DNA of 64,000 nt from Rhizobacter sp964253025 (lineage in GTDB: Bacteria > Pseudomonadota > Gammaproteobacteria > Burkholderiales > Burkholderiaceae_C): positions 930,001 through 994,000 of the forward strand of contig NZ_CAXUQC020000001.1 of the NCBI RefSeq assembly GCF_964253025.1. Direction: 5' to 3'. Below, piece by piece: positions 8,312-17,018 of the stretch. Within the stretch, counting starts at the first letter, position 1. Each line of letters opens with the position of its first letter. Under the pieces are notes generated by a model. The model was not told the origin of the DNA. It saw only the letters and a program-made list of their open reading frames with translations, and did no database searches. A program made the position numbers and the translations under genes.

Positions 8312-9301
8312 TCACTGGTCGGCGGTGATCTTGGCGGACTCCACGATGCGCGCGTACTGTGCCGATTCGGCCTGGATGAACTCGCGGAAGCGCTGCGGCG
8401 ACATCGGCGCCGGCTCGCCGCCCTGCTCGCGCAGGCGCTGCGCCAGGTCAGGCGACGTCAGCGCCTCCACCACCGCGGCGTTGATGCGCTCGACGACGGG
8501 CGCCGGCGTTGCAGCCGGGGCGAACAGGCCGAACCAGTTTTCCAGGCGATAGGCCTTCGTCGATGCATGTTCGGCAATGGCCGGGATGTCCGGAGCGAAG
8601 CTGGCCCGCTCGGCCGACGTTACCGCGAGCGGCTTGACCCGACCGCTCTTGATGAACGGGCCGACCGCGGCCATGCTGACGAAGGTCAAGTCGACCGCGC
8701 CACCGGCCACGTCCACCAGTTGGCCCGCGGCGCCACGGTAGGGCACGTGGACCATGTGGATGCCGGCCATTTCCTCCAGCAGTTCGCCGTTCAGGTGCTG
8801 CGGATTGCCCACGCCGCTCGTGGCATAGCTCAGCTTGCCCGGATTCCTGCGGGCGTAGGCCAGCATCTCGGCAAAGGTCTGGAAGGGCGCCGATGGCGCC
8901 GCCACCAGCACGTTGGGCAGGCGCACGACCGCGGTGATGGCTGCGAGATCGCGTTCGGGGGCGTACTGCATGCGGTTGCGGTAGACCAATGGATGAATGG
9001 CCGTCTCGCCGGCGGAACCGAGCAGCAGCGTGTAGCCATCGGCAGGTGCCCGAACGACGGCCAGTGCGCCCAGCATGCCGCTGGCGCCCGGCTTGTTCTC
9101 CACCACCACCTGCAGCCCTTGCGAGGCGCGCAACTTGTCGGCGAGCAAGCGTGCCATGACATCGACGCCTCCGCCGGCGGAGAAGGGAACGATGATGGTG
9201 ATGGGCTTGGCAGGGAACTCCTGCGCGGCCGCGATGCCCGACAGGGCGCTGCTGCAACCCGCGAGAAGAGCCAGCAGCAACTGGCGACGGAACGGAATCA
9301 T
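8312..9301 (-). CDS. Tripartite tricarboxylate transporter receptor (Bug/TctC family)
   Basis: This is a periplasmic substrate-binding protein of the Bug/TctC family, which captures organic acids for TctAB-type importers. The 329-aa protein has a signal peptide (RRQLLLALLAGCSSALSGIAAAQ), then PAKPITIIVPFSAGGGVDVMAR, the typical first binding loop, and VENKPGASGMLG. The start at 9301 is preceded by AAAGG with a 7-nt gap. No tctA or tctB membrane genes are in the window, as is common for the many orphan Bug genes of Burkholderiales. It is divergent from an aconitase paralogue, hinting at a tricarboxylate ligand. Confidence 0.93.
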   Translation of the reverse strand: MIPFRRQLLLALLAGCSSALSGIAAAQEFPAKPITIIVPFSAGGGVDVMARLLADKLRASQGLQVVVENKPGASGMLGALAVVRAPADGYTLLLGSAGETAIHPLVYRNRMQYAPERDLAAITAVVRLPNVLVAAPSAPFQTFAEMLAYARRNPGKLSYATSGVGNPQHLNGELLEEMAGIHMVHVPYRGAAGQLVDVAGGAVDLTFVSMAAVGPFIKSGRVKPLAVTSAERASFAPDIPAIAEHASTKAYRLENWFGLFAPAATPAPVVERINAAVVEALTSPDLAQRLREQGGEPAPMSPQRFREFIQAESAQYARIVESAKITADQ

Positions 9302-9318
9302 GGAAGGGCCTTTGTGAT

Positions 9319-9370
9319 GGATGCACGCATCCGGGTTCGCGCCATTGCATTTTAGAAATGAAAAATGCAA
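9319..9370. promoter_or_regulatory. Divergent control region with two inverted repeats
   Basis: The 63-bp gap between the TctC and aconitase genes holds two perfect inverted repeats. GGATGC-AC-GCATCC spans 9319-9332 and TTGCATTTT-N8-AAAATGCAA spans 9345-9370. They are natural candidates for binding of the GntR-type regulator encoded just after the aconitase. The second repeat covers the first possible ATG (9365) of the aconitase gene, so translation could instead start at the in-frame ATG at 9380. Confidence 0.5.
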
Positions 9371-12001
9371 ACTAGGGTGATGCAAAACGCCAGCTGCCTG
9401 CCCATCGCCCGCATCGACGTCGATGGGCAAGCCCTGCGCATCGTCGACCTCCCGGCCCTTTTGAGCAAGGATCTTCAGCGACTGCCCGTGGTGATGCGCC
9501 TGCTCCTCGAGAACCTCGCCCGTTGCAGCGAGAGCGAGGCGGAACGCCAGGCCGGTCAGCGCGCCGTGCTGGCCTGGCTCGGCGCGGGGACCAGCGAGGC
9601 GGAGATCGCCTTTCGCCCCAGCCGGTTGCTCATGCACGACACCACCAGCACGCCCGCCTTGGTCGACATCGCCGCCATGCGGGATGCGCTTGCCGAGGCC
9701 GGGGCCGATCCCGCGAGGCTCCATCCCACCCTGCCGGTCGACGTGTCGGTGGACCACTCCCTGGCCGTGGAGGTGCACGGCCGGGCCGATGCGGCGGCGG
9801 TCAACCTGGCCCACGAGCTCCGGCGCAACGCCGAGCGCTATCGTTTCCTGCGCTGGGCCGCCGACAGCCTCGACGGGGTCCGCATCCATCCGCCGGGAAC
9901 CGGCATCATGCACACGCTCAACCTCGAGCAGCTGGCCACGGTGGTCCACACCGAATCGCGCGGCGGCGACACCTGGGCCGTGCCGGACGTCATGATCGGC
10001 ACCGACAGCCACACGCCGATGATCAACGGCATCGGCGTCCTCGGTTGGGGCGTGGGCGGGCTCGAGGCACAGACCGTGATGTTCGGGCTGCCCACGGTGC
10101 TGCGCCTGCCGGACGTCGTCGGCGTGCGCCTCATCGGTCGCCTGCCGGCCGGCGTGCTGGCCACCGACCTCGCACTCACGGTCACCCAGCGCTTGCGGGC
10201 CATCGGCGTGGCCGGCGAGTTCGTCGAGTTCTTCGGACCGGGCGTTTCCACGTTGACGGCGGGCGACCGGGCCGTCGTCGCCAACATGGCACCCGAGTAC
10301 GGTGCGACCACCGGCTTTTTCCCCGTCGACGAGCGCACCCTGCAGTACCTGCGTGCCACGGGCCGGAGCGAAGGCCGCCTGCGCTTGGTGTCGGCCTATC
10401 TGCGGCGGACGGGTCTGTGGTTCGACCCGGCGGCCGAGCCGCGCTTCACCCGCGTGCTGGAGATCGACCTCGGCAGCATCGGCCTGCACGTCGCCGGCCC
10501 GCGACGGCCCCAGGACCTGCTGGCCCACTGGCAGACGGGCGAGGCGCTCGCGCGGGTGGGCTTCGCGCCGGGGCAGCCGCATGCCAGCATGCCCGCACAC
10601 CCGGTCGCGATCGCGGCGATCACGAGTTGCACGAACACCACCGACCCGCGCCTGCTGGTGGCCGCCGGCCTCGTGGCTCGTCGCGCACGCCAGCTCGGGT
10701 TGTCGGTGCCGTCGTGGGTCAAGACATCGCTCGCACCCGGCTCGCCTGCGGCAAGCTCGTACCTGCGGCGTGCCGGACTGCTCGACGACCTGGCGTCCAT
10801 CGGCTTCGACATCGTCGGCTACGGTTGCACCACCTGCATCGGCAACGCCGGCCCGTTGCCGGCCGCCGTGCGCGAAGCCGCTGCCGCCGGGAGCATCCAG
10901 CCCGTCGCCGTGCTCTCGGGCAACCGCAACTTCCCTGGGCGCGTGCACCCCGACCTGGACCTGAACTTCATCATGTCGCCACCGCTCGTCATCGCGTTCG
11001 CCCTCGCGGGCGATGCGGCGCGCAACCTGCGGGACGAGCCGGTGCAGGTGGTGGCGGGGCGCGCCGTCCGCCTGGAGGACCTGTGGCCGACCGAAGCCGA
11101 GATCGAGGCCCACCTCGATGCCGGACTGGCGCCCGACGACTTCGCGCGGGACTTCGCCGCGGCGTCGCTCAGCCCGGGCTGGCAGGCGCTGCAGCGTCCG
11201 CAGGGTGCCCGCTTCCCGTGGGATCCGCGCTCCACCATCCTGCGCCGCCCGCCCTTCGCATCGATCGAGGCGGGCTCGCTGCTCGGGCGCTACATCGCCT
11301 ACCCGCTGCTGGTGCTCGACGACGACGTGACGACGGATCACATCTCCCCGGCAAGCGCCATTCCGCGCGACAGCCAGGTGGCCGACTTCCTCGTGGAACG
11401 GGGCGAGAACCGGGACGACCTGAACGTGTTCGCGTCACGCCGAGGCAACTGGGAGGTGATGCTGCGGGCGGCGTTCCACAGCAAGTCCCTGCGCAACCTG
11501 CTGTCCCCCGGCGCACCCGTGGCGCACACGGTGCACGCGCCCAGTGGCGAGGTGGTCCCCTTGTGGGAGGCTGCCGCGCGGCATGCGGCAGCCGGGGAGT
11601 CGCTGGTGCTGCTGGCCGGCGAGCGCTACGGCACCGGCTCATCGCGCGACTGGGCCGCCAAGGGCCAGCGGTTGCTGGGCATCCGCGCCGTGCTGGCTTC
11701 CAGTTTCGAGCGCATTCACCGGTCCAATCTGATCGGCATGGGCATCCTGCCGCTGCGCCTGCCGCCGCAGGTGCACGCACGCACGCTGGGCTTGCAGCCC
11801 GGAGACCGCCTTGAAATCGACGCGGACCCGGCCGGCATGACGCCTCGATCCCTGGTGACGGTGCGCGTGGTGCGGCGCGACGGCGGCGTGGAATCGCTGG
11901 AGGCCGCGGCCGCAGTCGAGACCCGGTTCGAACTGGACCTGCTGCAGGCGGGCGGCGTCATTCCCTTCATCCTTCAGCGCCAGCTCGCCGCGGCGGCGTG
12001 A
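9365..12001 (+). CDS. acnA: Aconitate hydratase, AcnA family paralogue
   Basis: This 878-aa iron-sulfur hydratase of the AcnA/IRP family is predicted to interconvert citrate, cis-aconitate and isocitrate or a related tricarboxylate. The three cluster ligands are C422 (AITSCTNTTDP), C488 and C491 (YGCTTCIGNAGPL). The substrate loops SRLLMHDTTSTPALVD, IGTDSHTPMINGIGVLGWGVGG and GERYGTGSSRDWAAKG are present. It lacks the DFPWFPARVVCHD-type segment of AcnD, so a 2-methylisocitrate role is less likely. The start at 9365 lies inside an inverted repeat; 9380 is the alternative. The setting (Bug receptor, GntR regulator, lactonase) suggests a pathway-specific paralogue rather than the TCA-cycle enzyme. 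Confidence 0.88.
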   Translation: MQTRVMQNASCLPIARIDVDGQALRIVDLPALLSKDLQRLPVVMRLLLENLARCSESEAERQAGQRAVLAWLGAGTSEAEIAFRPSRLLMHDTTSTPALVDIAAMRDALAEAGADPARLHPTLPVDVSVDHSLAVEVHGRADAAAVNLAHELRRNAERYRFLRWAADSLDGVRIHPPGTGIMHTLNLEQLATVVHTESRGGDTWAVPDVMIGTDSHTPMINGIGVLGWGVGGLEAQTVMFGLPTVLRLPDVVGVRLIGRLPAGVLATDLALTVTQRLRAIGVAGEFVEFFGPGVSTLTAGDRAVVANMAPEYGATTGFFPVDERTLQYLRATGRSEGRLRLVSAYLRRTGLWFDPAAEPRFTRVLEIDLGSIGLHVAGPRRPQDLLAHWQTGEALARVGFAPGQPHASMPAHPVAIAAITSCTNTTDPRLLVAAGLVARRARQLGLSVPSWVKTSLAPGSPAASSYLRRAGLLDDLASIGFDIVGYGCTTCIGNAGPLPAAVREAAAAGSIQPVAVLSGNRNFPGRVHPDLDLNFIMSPPLVIAFALAGDAARNLRDEPVQVVAGRAVRLEDLWPTEAEIEAHLDAGLAPDDFARDFAAASLSPGWQALQRPQGARFPWDPRSTILRRPPFASIEAGSLLGRYIAYPLLVLDDDVTTDHISPASAIPRDSQVADFLVERGENRDDLNVFASRRGNWEVMLRAAFHSKSLRNLLSPGAPVAHTVHAPSGEVVPLWEAAARHAAAGESLVLLAGERYGTGSSRDWAAKGQRLLGIRAVLASSFERIHRSNLIGMGILPLRLPPQVHARTLGLQPGDRLEIDADPAGMTPRSLVTVRVVRRDGGVESLEAAAAVETRFELDLLQAGGVIPFILQRQLAAAA

Positions 12002-12013
12002 GACGAACGCGGC

Positions 12014-12937
12014 GTGGCGCTCGACACCTCCATCCCCGTTCGCATCGTCGAGCTCGTCCAGGCGGAAGGTCTGAAGCTGGGAACGCACCTGCCGGCGCAG
12101 ATGCTGGCCGACAAACTCGACGTTTCCCGGTCCCCGGTCAACGAGGCGCTGTCGCTGCTGCACCGAGCAGGGCTGCTCTCCCACGAACCTCACCGCGGCT
12201 ATTTCCTTCTGCGGACGGTGGACGATGCCGCTGCGTTCACCCGCGATGAACTGAAGCTCGGTGACGTGGACGACGTCACCCGGGCCTATCGCAGGATCGC
12301 CGATGACCGCCTGCAGGGCCTGCTGCCTGACAGCGTGTCCGAAGGCCTGCTGCGCCGCCGTTACGGCCTGACGCCGGCCCGGCTCGACGCGGTGTTGTCC
12401 CGCATCGCTGGCGAAGGGTGGGCGTCCAGGCGCCCCGGCTATGGCTGGACCTTCTCGCCGATGCTCGCCACGCCCGACAGCTTGCTGCAGTCCTACCGCA
12501 TGCGATTGGCGATCGAGCCCGCGGCCCTCGGCGAGCCGGGCTATCGGCTGGACCCTCATGTGCTTGCACGCTGCCGTGCGGCCGAGGAGCACCTGCTGGG
12601 AGGCGGGATCGAGACCGACAGCGCCGAGCAGCTCCATGAGCGCGGCGTGCGGTTCCATGAGTCGCTCGTGCAGGGGAGCGGCAACGCCTTCTTCATCGAT
12701 GCGATCCAGCGGGTCAACCGTGTGCGGCGGCTGCTGTCCTACCGCTCCACGCAAGACCGCGCCCGCTACCGTGAGCACTGCGAGCAGCACCTTCAGGTCC
12801 TTGCCTTGCTGGAGCGTGGACGCAACGCCGAGGCCGCCGAGGCGATGCGAACGCACCTGCAGAGTACGCTGCGCAACCTGGAGATGATCCGGTCGTTGCT
12901 CTGCCCGGGTGGTGAGCCCTCCGATGCCTGGACCTGA
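12014..12937 (+). CDS. GntR-type transcriptional regulator with two winged-helix segments and an FCD-like domain
   Basis: This 307-aa regulator starts with GTG, 12 bp after the aconitase stop. Residues about 5-70 form a GntR winged helix (GTHLPAQMLADKLDVSRSPVNEALSLLHRAG, then a wing with HRGYFL). Residues about 90-150 look like a second winged helix (LLRRRYGLTPARLDAVLSRIAGEG, then RRPGYGWTF). The C-terminal 150 residues form a helical FCD-like ligand domain (SYRMRLAIEPAAL, then HERGVRFHESLVQGSGN). It probably controls the TctC/aconitase divergent promoter in response to an organic acid. The two-HTH arrangement is unusual for the family. Confidence 0.85.
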   Translation: MALDTSIPVRIVELVQAEGLKLGTHLPAQMLADKLDVSRSPVNEALSLLHRAGLLSHEPHRGYFLLRTVDDAAAFTRDELKLGDVDDVTRAYRRIADDRLQGLLPDSVSEGLLRRRYGLTPARLDAVLSRIAGEGWASRRPGYGWTFSPMLATPDSLLQSYRMRLAIEPAALGEPGYRLDPHVLARCRAAEEHLLGGGIETDSAEQLHERGVRFHESLVQGSGNAFFIDAIQRVNRVRRLLSYRSTQDRARYREHCEQHLQVLALLERGRNAEAAEAMRTHLQSTLRNLEMIRSLLCPGGEPSDAWT

Positions 12938-13033
12938 TCGGCCCACCAGCCCCCTGGCCACCCATCCGAGCCGGGCCTGACAGTCACAGCGATGATCGAA
13001 CCCGCGTGCTTCCCTGAACCATCGAGCCGTCCC

Positions 13034-13768
13034 ATGAAACCTGACCCTGACGTGCTGCGGGCACTTGCGCCGACCGGCGTGTTGCGTGCCGCCATCAACC
13101 TCGGCAACCCCATCCTTGCGGCCACTGACCCCGGCACCGGCCAGCCACGGGGCGTGTCGGTCGACCTCGCGCGCGCCTTGGCCGGACGGCTTGGCGTGGC
13201 GCTGGAGCCGGTTGTGTTCCAGGCCGCCGGTCGCTCGGTGGAGGCGGTGACGGCGGAGGAGGCCGACATCGGCTTCTTCGCGGTGGATCCGCTGCGGGGC
13301 GCCGGCATTGCGTTCACGCCGCCCTACGTGCTGATCGAGGGCTGCTACCTTGTGCGCGACGCCTCCCCCCTTCGCCAGAACGAGGAGGTCGACCGCCCCG
13401 GGCATCGCGTCGCGGTGGGCCTCGGCAGCGCCTACGACCTGCACTTGTCGCGGGAGCTGAAGCAGGCCGCCATCGTCCGTGCGGCCACCTCGCCCACGGT
13501 GGTCGACACCTTTGTGGCGCAGGGACTCGAGGTGGCGGCGGGGGTGCGGCAGCAACTCGAGGCCGACGCCCGGCGGATCGGGGGCCTGCGTCTGCTCGAA
13601 GGTCACTTCATGGTCATCCGGCAGGCCATGGGCCTGCCACGCGGCCGTGGCGAAGCGGCTGCCCGGTACCTCGTCGACTTCATCGAAGCCATGAAGGCAT
13701 CCGGCTTCGTGGCCGACGCCCTCGGGCGGCATGGCATCGAGGGCGCGTCGGTCGCGCCGGCCGCATGA
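13034..13768 (+). CDS. Solute-binding-protein family 3-like protein without signal peptide
   Basis: This protein of 244 aa (ATG at 13034) or 258 aa (ATG at 12992) has the fold signature of amino-acid-type binding proteins: LRAAINLGNPILAA, GVSVDLARALAGRLGV, a middle EEADIGFFAVDPLRGAGIAFTPPYV segment and the hinge return LGSAYDLHLSRELK. It has no signal peptide or lipobox, so it is predicted to be cytoplasmic. Known signal-less or enzymatic relatives include cyclohexadienyl dehydratases, so an enzyme or intracellular sensor is possible. It overlaps the lactonase gene by ATGA and so belongs to the aconitase-GntR operon. Confidence 0.72.
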   Translation: MKPDPDVLRALAPTGVLRAAINLGNPILAATDPGTGQPRGVSVDLARALAGRLGVALEPVVFQAAGRSVEAVTAEEADIGFFAVDPLRGAGIAFTPPYVLIEGCYLVRDASPLRQNEEVDRPGHRVAVGLGSAYDLHLSRELKQAAIVRAATSPTVVDTFVAQGLEVAAGVRQQLEADARRIGGLRLLEGHFMVIRQAMGLPRGRGEAAARYLVDFIEAMKASGFVADALGRHGIEGASVAPAA

Positions 13769-14829
13769 CGCCGCTGCGCGCTTACGTCGGTTCGCGCACG
13801 ACGCGCGAGCGCCAGGCCCGAGGTGAGGGCATCACCGTCTGGGAGGTGGATGCGACGGGCGATCTGTCGCGACACCAAGTTCTGGGCGATCTCGTCAATC
13901 CGTCGTACCTCACCCTCAATCGGCAGGGCGATCGGCTCTACACCGTTCATGGCGACGGGGAGGCGGTCAGCGTGCTCGCCGTCGATCCGCTCGATGGGCG
14001 CCTGCGGCTCATGCAGACGCAGGGTTGCGGCGGGCGCAACCCGGTGCACCTGGCGCTCGATCCGCAGGAGCGGTTCCTCATCGTGTCGAACCACCTGAGC
14101 GGCAACGTCGCGGTGTTGCCGCTCGAGGCCGGCGGCTGCCTGGGGCCCGTGTCCTCGCTCGCGCACCTGCCGGGGACGCCCGGCCCCCATCGCATCGAGC
14201 AGCCGTTCTCCAAGCCTCACTTCAACGTGTTCGATCCGAGTGGGCAGTGGGTGCTCGTGCCGGACAAGGGCCTGGACCGCATCTTCGGCTTCCGCTTTGC
14301 GGAAGGTCAGCTGCTGCCTGCGGACGTGCCGCACGCACAGGTGCGTGAAGGCGCCGGTCCGCGGCACCTCGCGTTCCATCCAGCCGGGCAATGGGCGTAC
14401 GTGATCAACGAACTCGACTCCACCGTGACGGCCTGTGCGTTCGACCCGGCCTCGGGCGCCCTGTCACCGTTCCAGCGCGTTCCCTCGGTCCCCGACGACC
14501 ACACCGGCGACAACCGGGCGGCCGGCATCCTCGTGGACGCCCCGGGGCGTACCGTCTATGCCTCCAACCGAGGTCACGACAGCATCGCGGCCTTCGCGAT
14601 CGACGCTGCGTCCGGGCGGTTGCGCCCTTTGGGGTGCGTGGCCTCGGGCGGCCGAACGCCTCGGTTCTTTGCACTGGAGCCGTCAGGCGAGCGGATGTAC
14701 GTTCTCAATGAAGACAGCGACAGCATCACCCTGCTGCTGGTAGACCCGGCCACCGGTGCGCTCAGGGCCGGCGGCCGAACCGCGGCGTGCGGCAGCCCCG
14801 TGTGCATGGTGTTCTCCCGGCCTGGTTGA
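13765..14829 (+). CDS. Lactonase family beta-propeller protein (6-phosphogluconolactonase/YbhE-like)
   Basis: This 354-aa protein has the repeating beta-propeller blocks of the lactonase family: VNPSYLTLNRQGDRLYTVHG, NPVHLALDPQERFLIVSNH, KPHFNVFDPSGQWVLVPDKG, GPRHLAFHPAGQWAYVINE and TPRFFALEPSGERMYVLNED. The family includes YbhE-type 6-phosphogluconolactonase and fungal carboxymuconate cyclase. In this cluster it may open a lactone derived from the acid handled by the aconitase paralogue. The start is fixed by the ATGA overlap with the preceding gene. It has no signal peptide. Confidence 0.85.
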   Translation: MTPLRAYVGSRTTRERQARGEGITVWEVDATGDLSRHQVLGDLVNPSYLTLNRQGDRLYTVHGDGEAVSVLAVDPLDGRLRLMQTQGCGGRNPVHLALDPQERFLIVSNHLSGNVAVLPLEAGGCLGPVSSLAHLPGTPGPHRIEQPFSKPHFNVFDPSGQWVLVPDKGLDRIFGFRFAEGQLLPADVPHAQVREGAGPRHLAFHPAGQWAYVINELDSTVTACAFDPASGALSPFQRVPSVPDDHTGDNRAAGILVDAPGRTVYASNRGHDSIAAFAIDAASGRLRPLGCVASGGRTPRFFALEPSGERMYVLNEDSDSITLLLVDPATGALRAGGRTAACGSPVCMVFSRPG

Positions 14830-15072
14830 ACCAGGCGGGGTGGACCGGTCAGCCGGGCATGCGGCTCGGGCGGCCGGACGCCGAGCCGGCGCCGGCCGTG
14901 CCCCTGGCCGTCGAGTTGCTCGAGCGATCGGGCGCTGTGGGCCAGGACGCTTCGGGAAGCACGTCCCCGCGCCGTCGGCCGTCCAGATGCGCGCGCCGCG
15001 GGTCGTCACTTCGGCTACCTGGACGATCGAGGGTTCCGACAAAGGTCAACGCCTTCGCCTCCTCAAGCAGGA

Positions 15073-16281
15073 TCACCCCGCCATCAACCGAGCAACCCGG
15101 TGCGCCGTGCGCGAGTTCTGGGCAATCACCTTGATGACCACGATGAGCGCGGGACCGAGGAACAGGCCCCACACGCCCCAGAGGGCGCCCCAGAAGACAA
15201 GGCCGAGGAAGACCGCGGCAGCGTTCATCTTGGCGGCGCGGCTCTGCAGCCAAGCGGTCATGGCGGTGCCCACGAGCGTGGACAGCACCACCAGGTAGAT
15301 GGCCATGCCGGCGGCCGCACCCAGCGTGCCATGCACGAGGAAGGTCTCCGCCGCACCCAGGGCCACCAACACGGCCATGCCGAGGTAGGGCACGAGGTGC
15401 AGGACGGCTGCGGTCAGGCCCCACATGGCGGCGTCGGGCAGGCCGGTGGCCCAGAAGGCCAGCCACACCGCCACGCCGATGACGGTGTTGGTGACGAGCA
15501 GCGTGCCTGCATACAGCCGGATCTGCCGGGACGTCTCGCGCAGCGCGCGGTCCGCCCGACAGCGGCCTCGCGGGTTGTGACCCCAGAGGTTGATGAATCG
15601 GGAGGTCAGCCGCTCGCCACCGGAGAGGACGAAGAAGGCGATGAAGAGGATGACGCTCAGGTCCGCCATGAACTTGAGGAGCACGGACGAGCCGCTGACC
15701 GCGGTGTCACGCACCAGCACGGTCGCCTCCTCGGTGATGGTCGGTCCTTGTTGCGCAGGAGGGCGCACGCGGCGCAGCGGCGCTCCGGTGGCGACGGATT
15801 GTGCAGCCCGGTCCAATTCGGCAAGGGCGTCGCGCGAACGCCTCAGCACCGAGTCCGACTCGGGCCGGTTCTTCACCATCCGCTCGGCCACGAGCTCGAT
15901 CATCTCCGGCATGCGCTCCGCCATGCGGCCGATCTGCCCGCCAAAGGCCCACAAGCCCAGTGCGCCGATGCCCACCACGACCGCCATCACGGCCAGTGTC
16001 GAGACCACCCGGCTGCGCAGACCGCGTTCAAGCCACACCACCCAGGGCGCCACCAGCATGGCGAGCATCAGGCCGGCCGCGACGGGCACGAAGAAGCGCT
16101 GGCCCCACCAGAGCATGCCGACGACCCCGATGGTGGCCAGCACCGTGGCAGCAATGGGGGAGCGGGGGGGCGGCTGAAGGGGCCCGGTGGCGTAGGGGGC
16201 CGCACCCGCCTCGCGAGGTCGCAACTTGGCGACCACGGCGCGAGGGGAGGCGGGCTTCAGCGGAAAGGGGTTGGAGGGCAT
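15073..16281 (-). CDS. AI-2E family transporter (PerM/YhhT type)
   Basis: This 402-aa multi-spanning membrane protein of the AI-2E exporter family starts at ATG 16281; a TTG start 27 bp upstream is possible. After a basic N-terminal tail of about 50 residues come paired hydrophobic helices (IAATVLATIGVVGMLWWGQRFFVPVAAGLMLAMLVAPW), a soluble region at about 105-205, and a C-terminal half with the family motif HLVPYLGMAVLVALGA and FLGLVFWGALWGVWGLFLGPAL. Family members move AI-2, act as Na+/H+ antiporters or remain uncharacterised, so the substrate cannot be named. Confidence 0.88.
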   Translation of the reverse strand: MPSNPFPLKPASPRAVVAKLRPREAGAAPYATGPLQPPPRSPIAATVLATIGVVGMLWWGQRFFVPVAAGLMLAMLVAPWVVWLERGLRSRVVSTLAVMAVVVGIGALGLWAFGGQIGRMAERMPEMIELVAERMVKNRPESDSVLRRSRDALAELDRAAQSVATGAPLRRVRPPAQQGPTITEEATVLVRDTAVSGSSVLLKFMADLSVILFIAFFVLSGGERLTSRFINLWGHNPRGRCRADRALRETSRQIRLYAGTLLVTNTVIGVAVWLAFWATGLPDAAMWGLTAAVLHLVPYLGMAVLVALGAAETFLVHGTLGAAAGMAIYLVVLSTLVGTAMTAWLQSRAAKMNAAAVFLGLVFWGALWGVWGLFLGPALIVVIKVIAQNSRTAHRVARLMAG

Positions 16282-16305
16282 GGCGCGGCGATGTTTCCCG
16301 GCGGG

Positions 16306-16345
16306 CAAGAAGAAAGGCGCGCCCCCCTGTCGGAGTGGCGCGCCT
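16306..16345 (-). terminator. Rho-independent terminator of the BON-domain gene
   Basis: On the minus strand a 9-bp stem AGGCGCGCC/GGCGCGCCT is followed by TTTCTTCTT. It lies 52 bp beyond the BON gene stop and just before the AI-2E gene, separating the two transcripts. Confidence 0.8.
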
Positions 16346-16397
16346 CGGCGTGATGATCATCGGCAAGCGGCCGAGAGGCCGCGAGCGTCAGTTCCGG

Positions 16398-16712
16398 TCA
16401 GGGACGGACCAGGATGTCGTTCTTCACGTTCTTGACGCCCTTCACTTCGCGGGCCAGTGCGGCAGCATGAGCCCGCTCGGATTCGCTCTTGGCGAAGCCC
16501 GACAGCTGCACGGTGCCGTTCATGGTCTCGACCTGGATCGAGGAGGCGGCCACGGCCTTGTCCTCGATGAACTTGGCCTTCACCTTGGTGGAGATCGTCG
16601 TGTCGTCGACGTACTCGCCAACGGTGGACTGGTCGCGCGTGACGGCGCAGCCTGCGGTGGTGAGCAGGGCAACTGCGGTAACGGCGGCGGCGAGGGTGTT
16701 GCGGACAATCAT
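16398..16712 (-). CDS. BON-domain lipoprotein (OsmY-like)
   Basis: This 104-aa exported lipoprotein has one BON domain, a fold found in OsmY and in proteins that bind phospholipid membranes under osmotic or envelope stress. The signal peptide MIVRNTLAAAVTAVALLTTAGC ends in a lipobox with the acylated Cys at 22. The BON domain follows with VKAKFIEDKAV, then VETMNGTVQLSGFAKSE and GVKNVKNDILVRP. The start at 16712 has AAGGAG 6 nt upstream. It is flanked by a DUF1328 gene and other stress-type genes. Confidence 0.92.
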   Translation of the reverse strand: MIVRNTLAAAVTAVALLTTAGCAVTRDQSTVGEYVDDTTISTKVKAKFIEDKAVAASSIQVETMNGTVQLSGFAKSESERAHAAALAREVKGVKNVKNDILVRP

Positions 16713-16838
16713 GTGAATCTCCTTGTGCTGACGGAAGGTCCCGGGTGGAACCGGATCGGGTGGTGGTTGTTGTCGGAACAACCGGTGCCTCCACCCCTGA
16801 GGCAACGGCTGCGTCTTGCGCTTGAGATCTCTGCCTGA

Positions 16839-17018
16839 CTACTTTCGACCGATCGCCTTCGCCCCGAGCACGCCGATCAGCAGCACGGCGGCGAAGAGGA
16901 CGAGGAAGACCACGAACAGGAACTTGGCGATGCCGGCAGCGCCGGCGGCAACTCCACTGAAGCCGAGCACTCCGGCGATCAGCGAGATGACACCAAAAAT
17001 GATGGCCCACTTGAGCAT
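16839..17018 (-). CDS. DUF1328 small membrane protein (copy 1)
   Basis: This 59-aa protein reads MLKWAIIFGVISLIAGVLGF at its start and continues with GVAAGAAGIAKFLFVVFLVLF. It has two hydrophobic helices separated by a Gly/Ala-rich turn, the hallmark of the DUF1328 (YtjA) family. Its function is unknown, but family members sit in stress-induced operons. AGGAGA lies 5-6 nt before the ATG. It is a real gene despite its length: a paralogue of the same layout lies at 18913-19077. A TGTAGG element (17120-17125) lies about 100 bp upstream. Confidence 0.92.
   Translation of the reverse strand: MLKWAIIFGVISLIAGVLGFSGVAAGAAGIAKFLFVVFLVLFAAVLLIGVLGAKAIGRK

Noticed and set aside
6474..8315. 613-aa minus-strand frame opposite the helicase
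   Set aside because: Composition is Arg/Ala/His-rich without motifs and it is the shadow of a strongly conserved helicase.
8312..11341. 1009-aa minus-strand open frame covering the TctC gene and running antisense through the aconitase gene
   Set aside because: Only the C-terminal 329 residues match a family (TctC) with its own signal peptide and ribosome binding site. The rest mirrors the aconitase codons, an effect of high GC.
11639..13732. 697-aa minus-strand frame opposite the aconitase, regulator and binding protein
   Set aside because: It spans three real genes on the other strand and has no recognisable domain.
14820..14834. CCTGGTT/AACCAGG palindrome as terminator of the lactonase gene
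   Set aside because: The loop would be one base and no T run follows.
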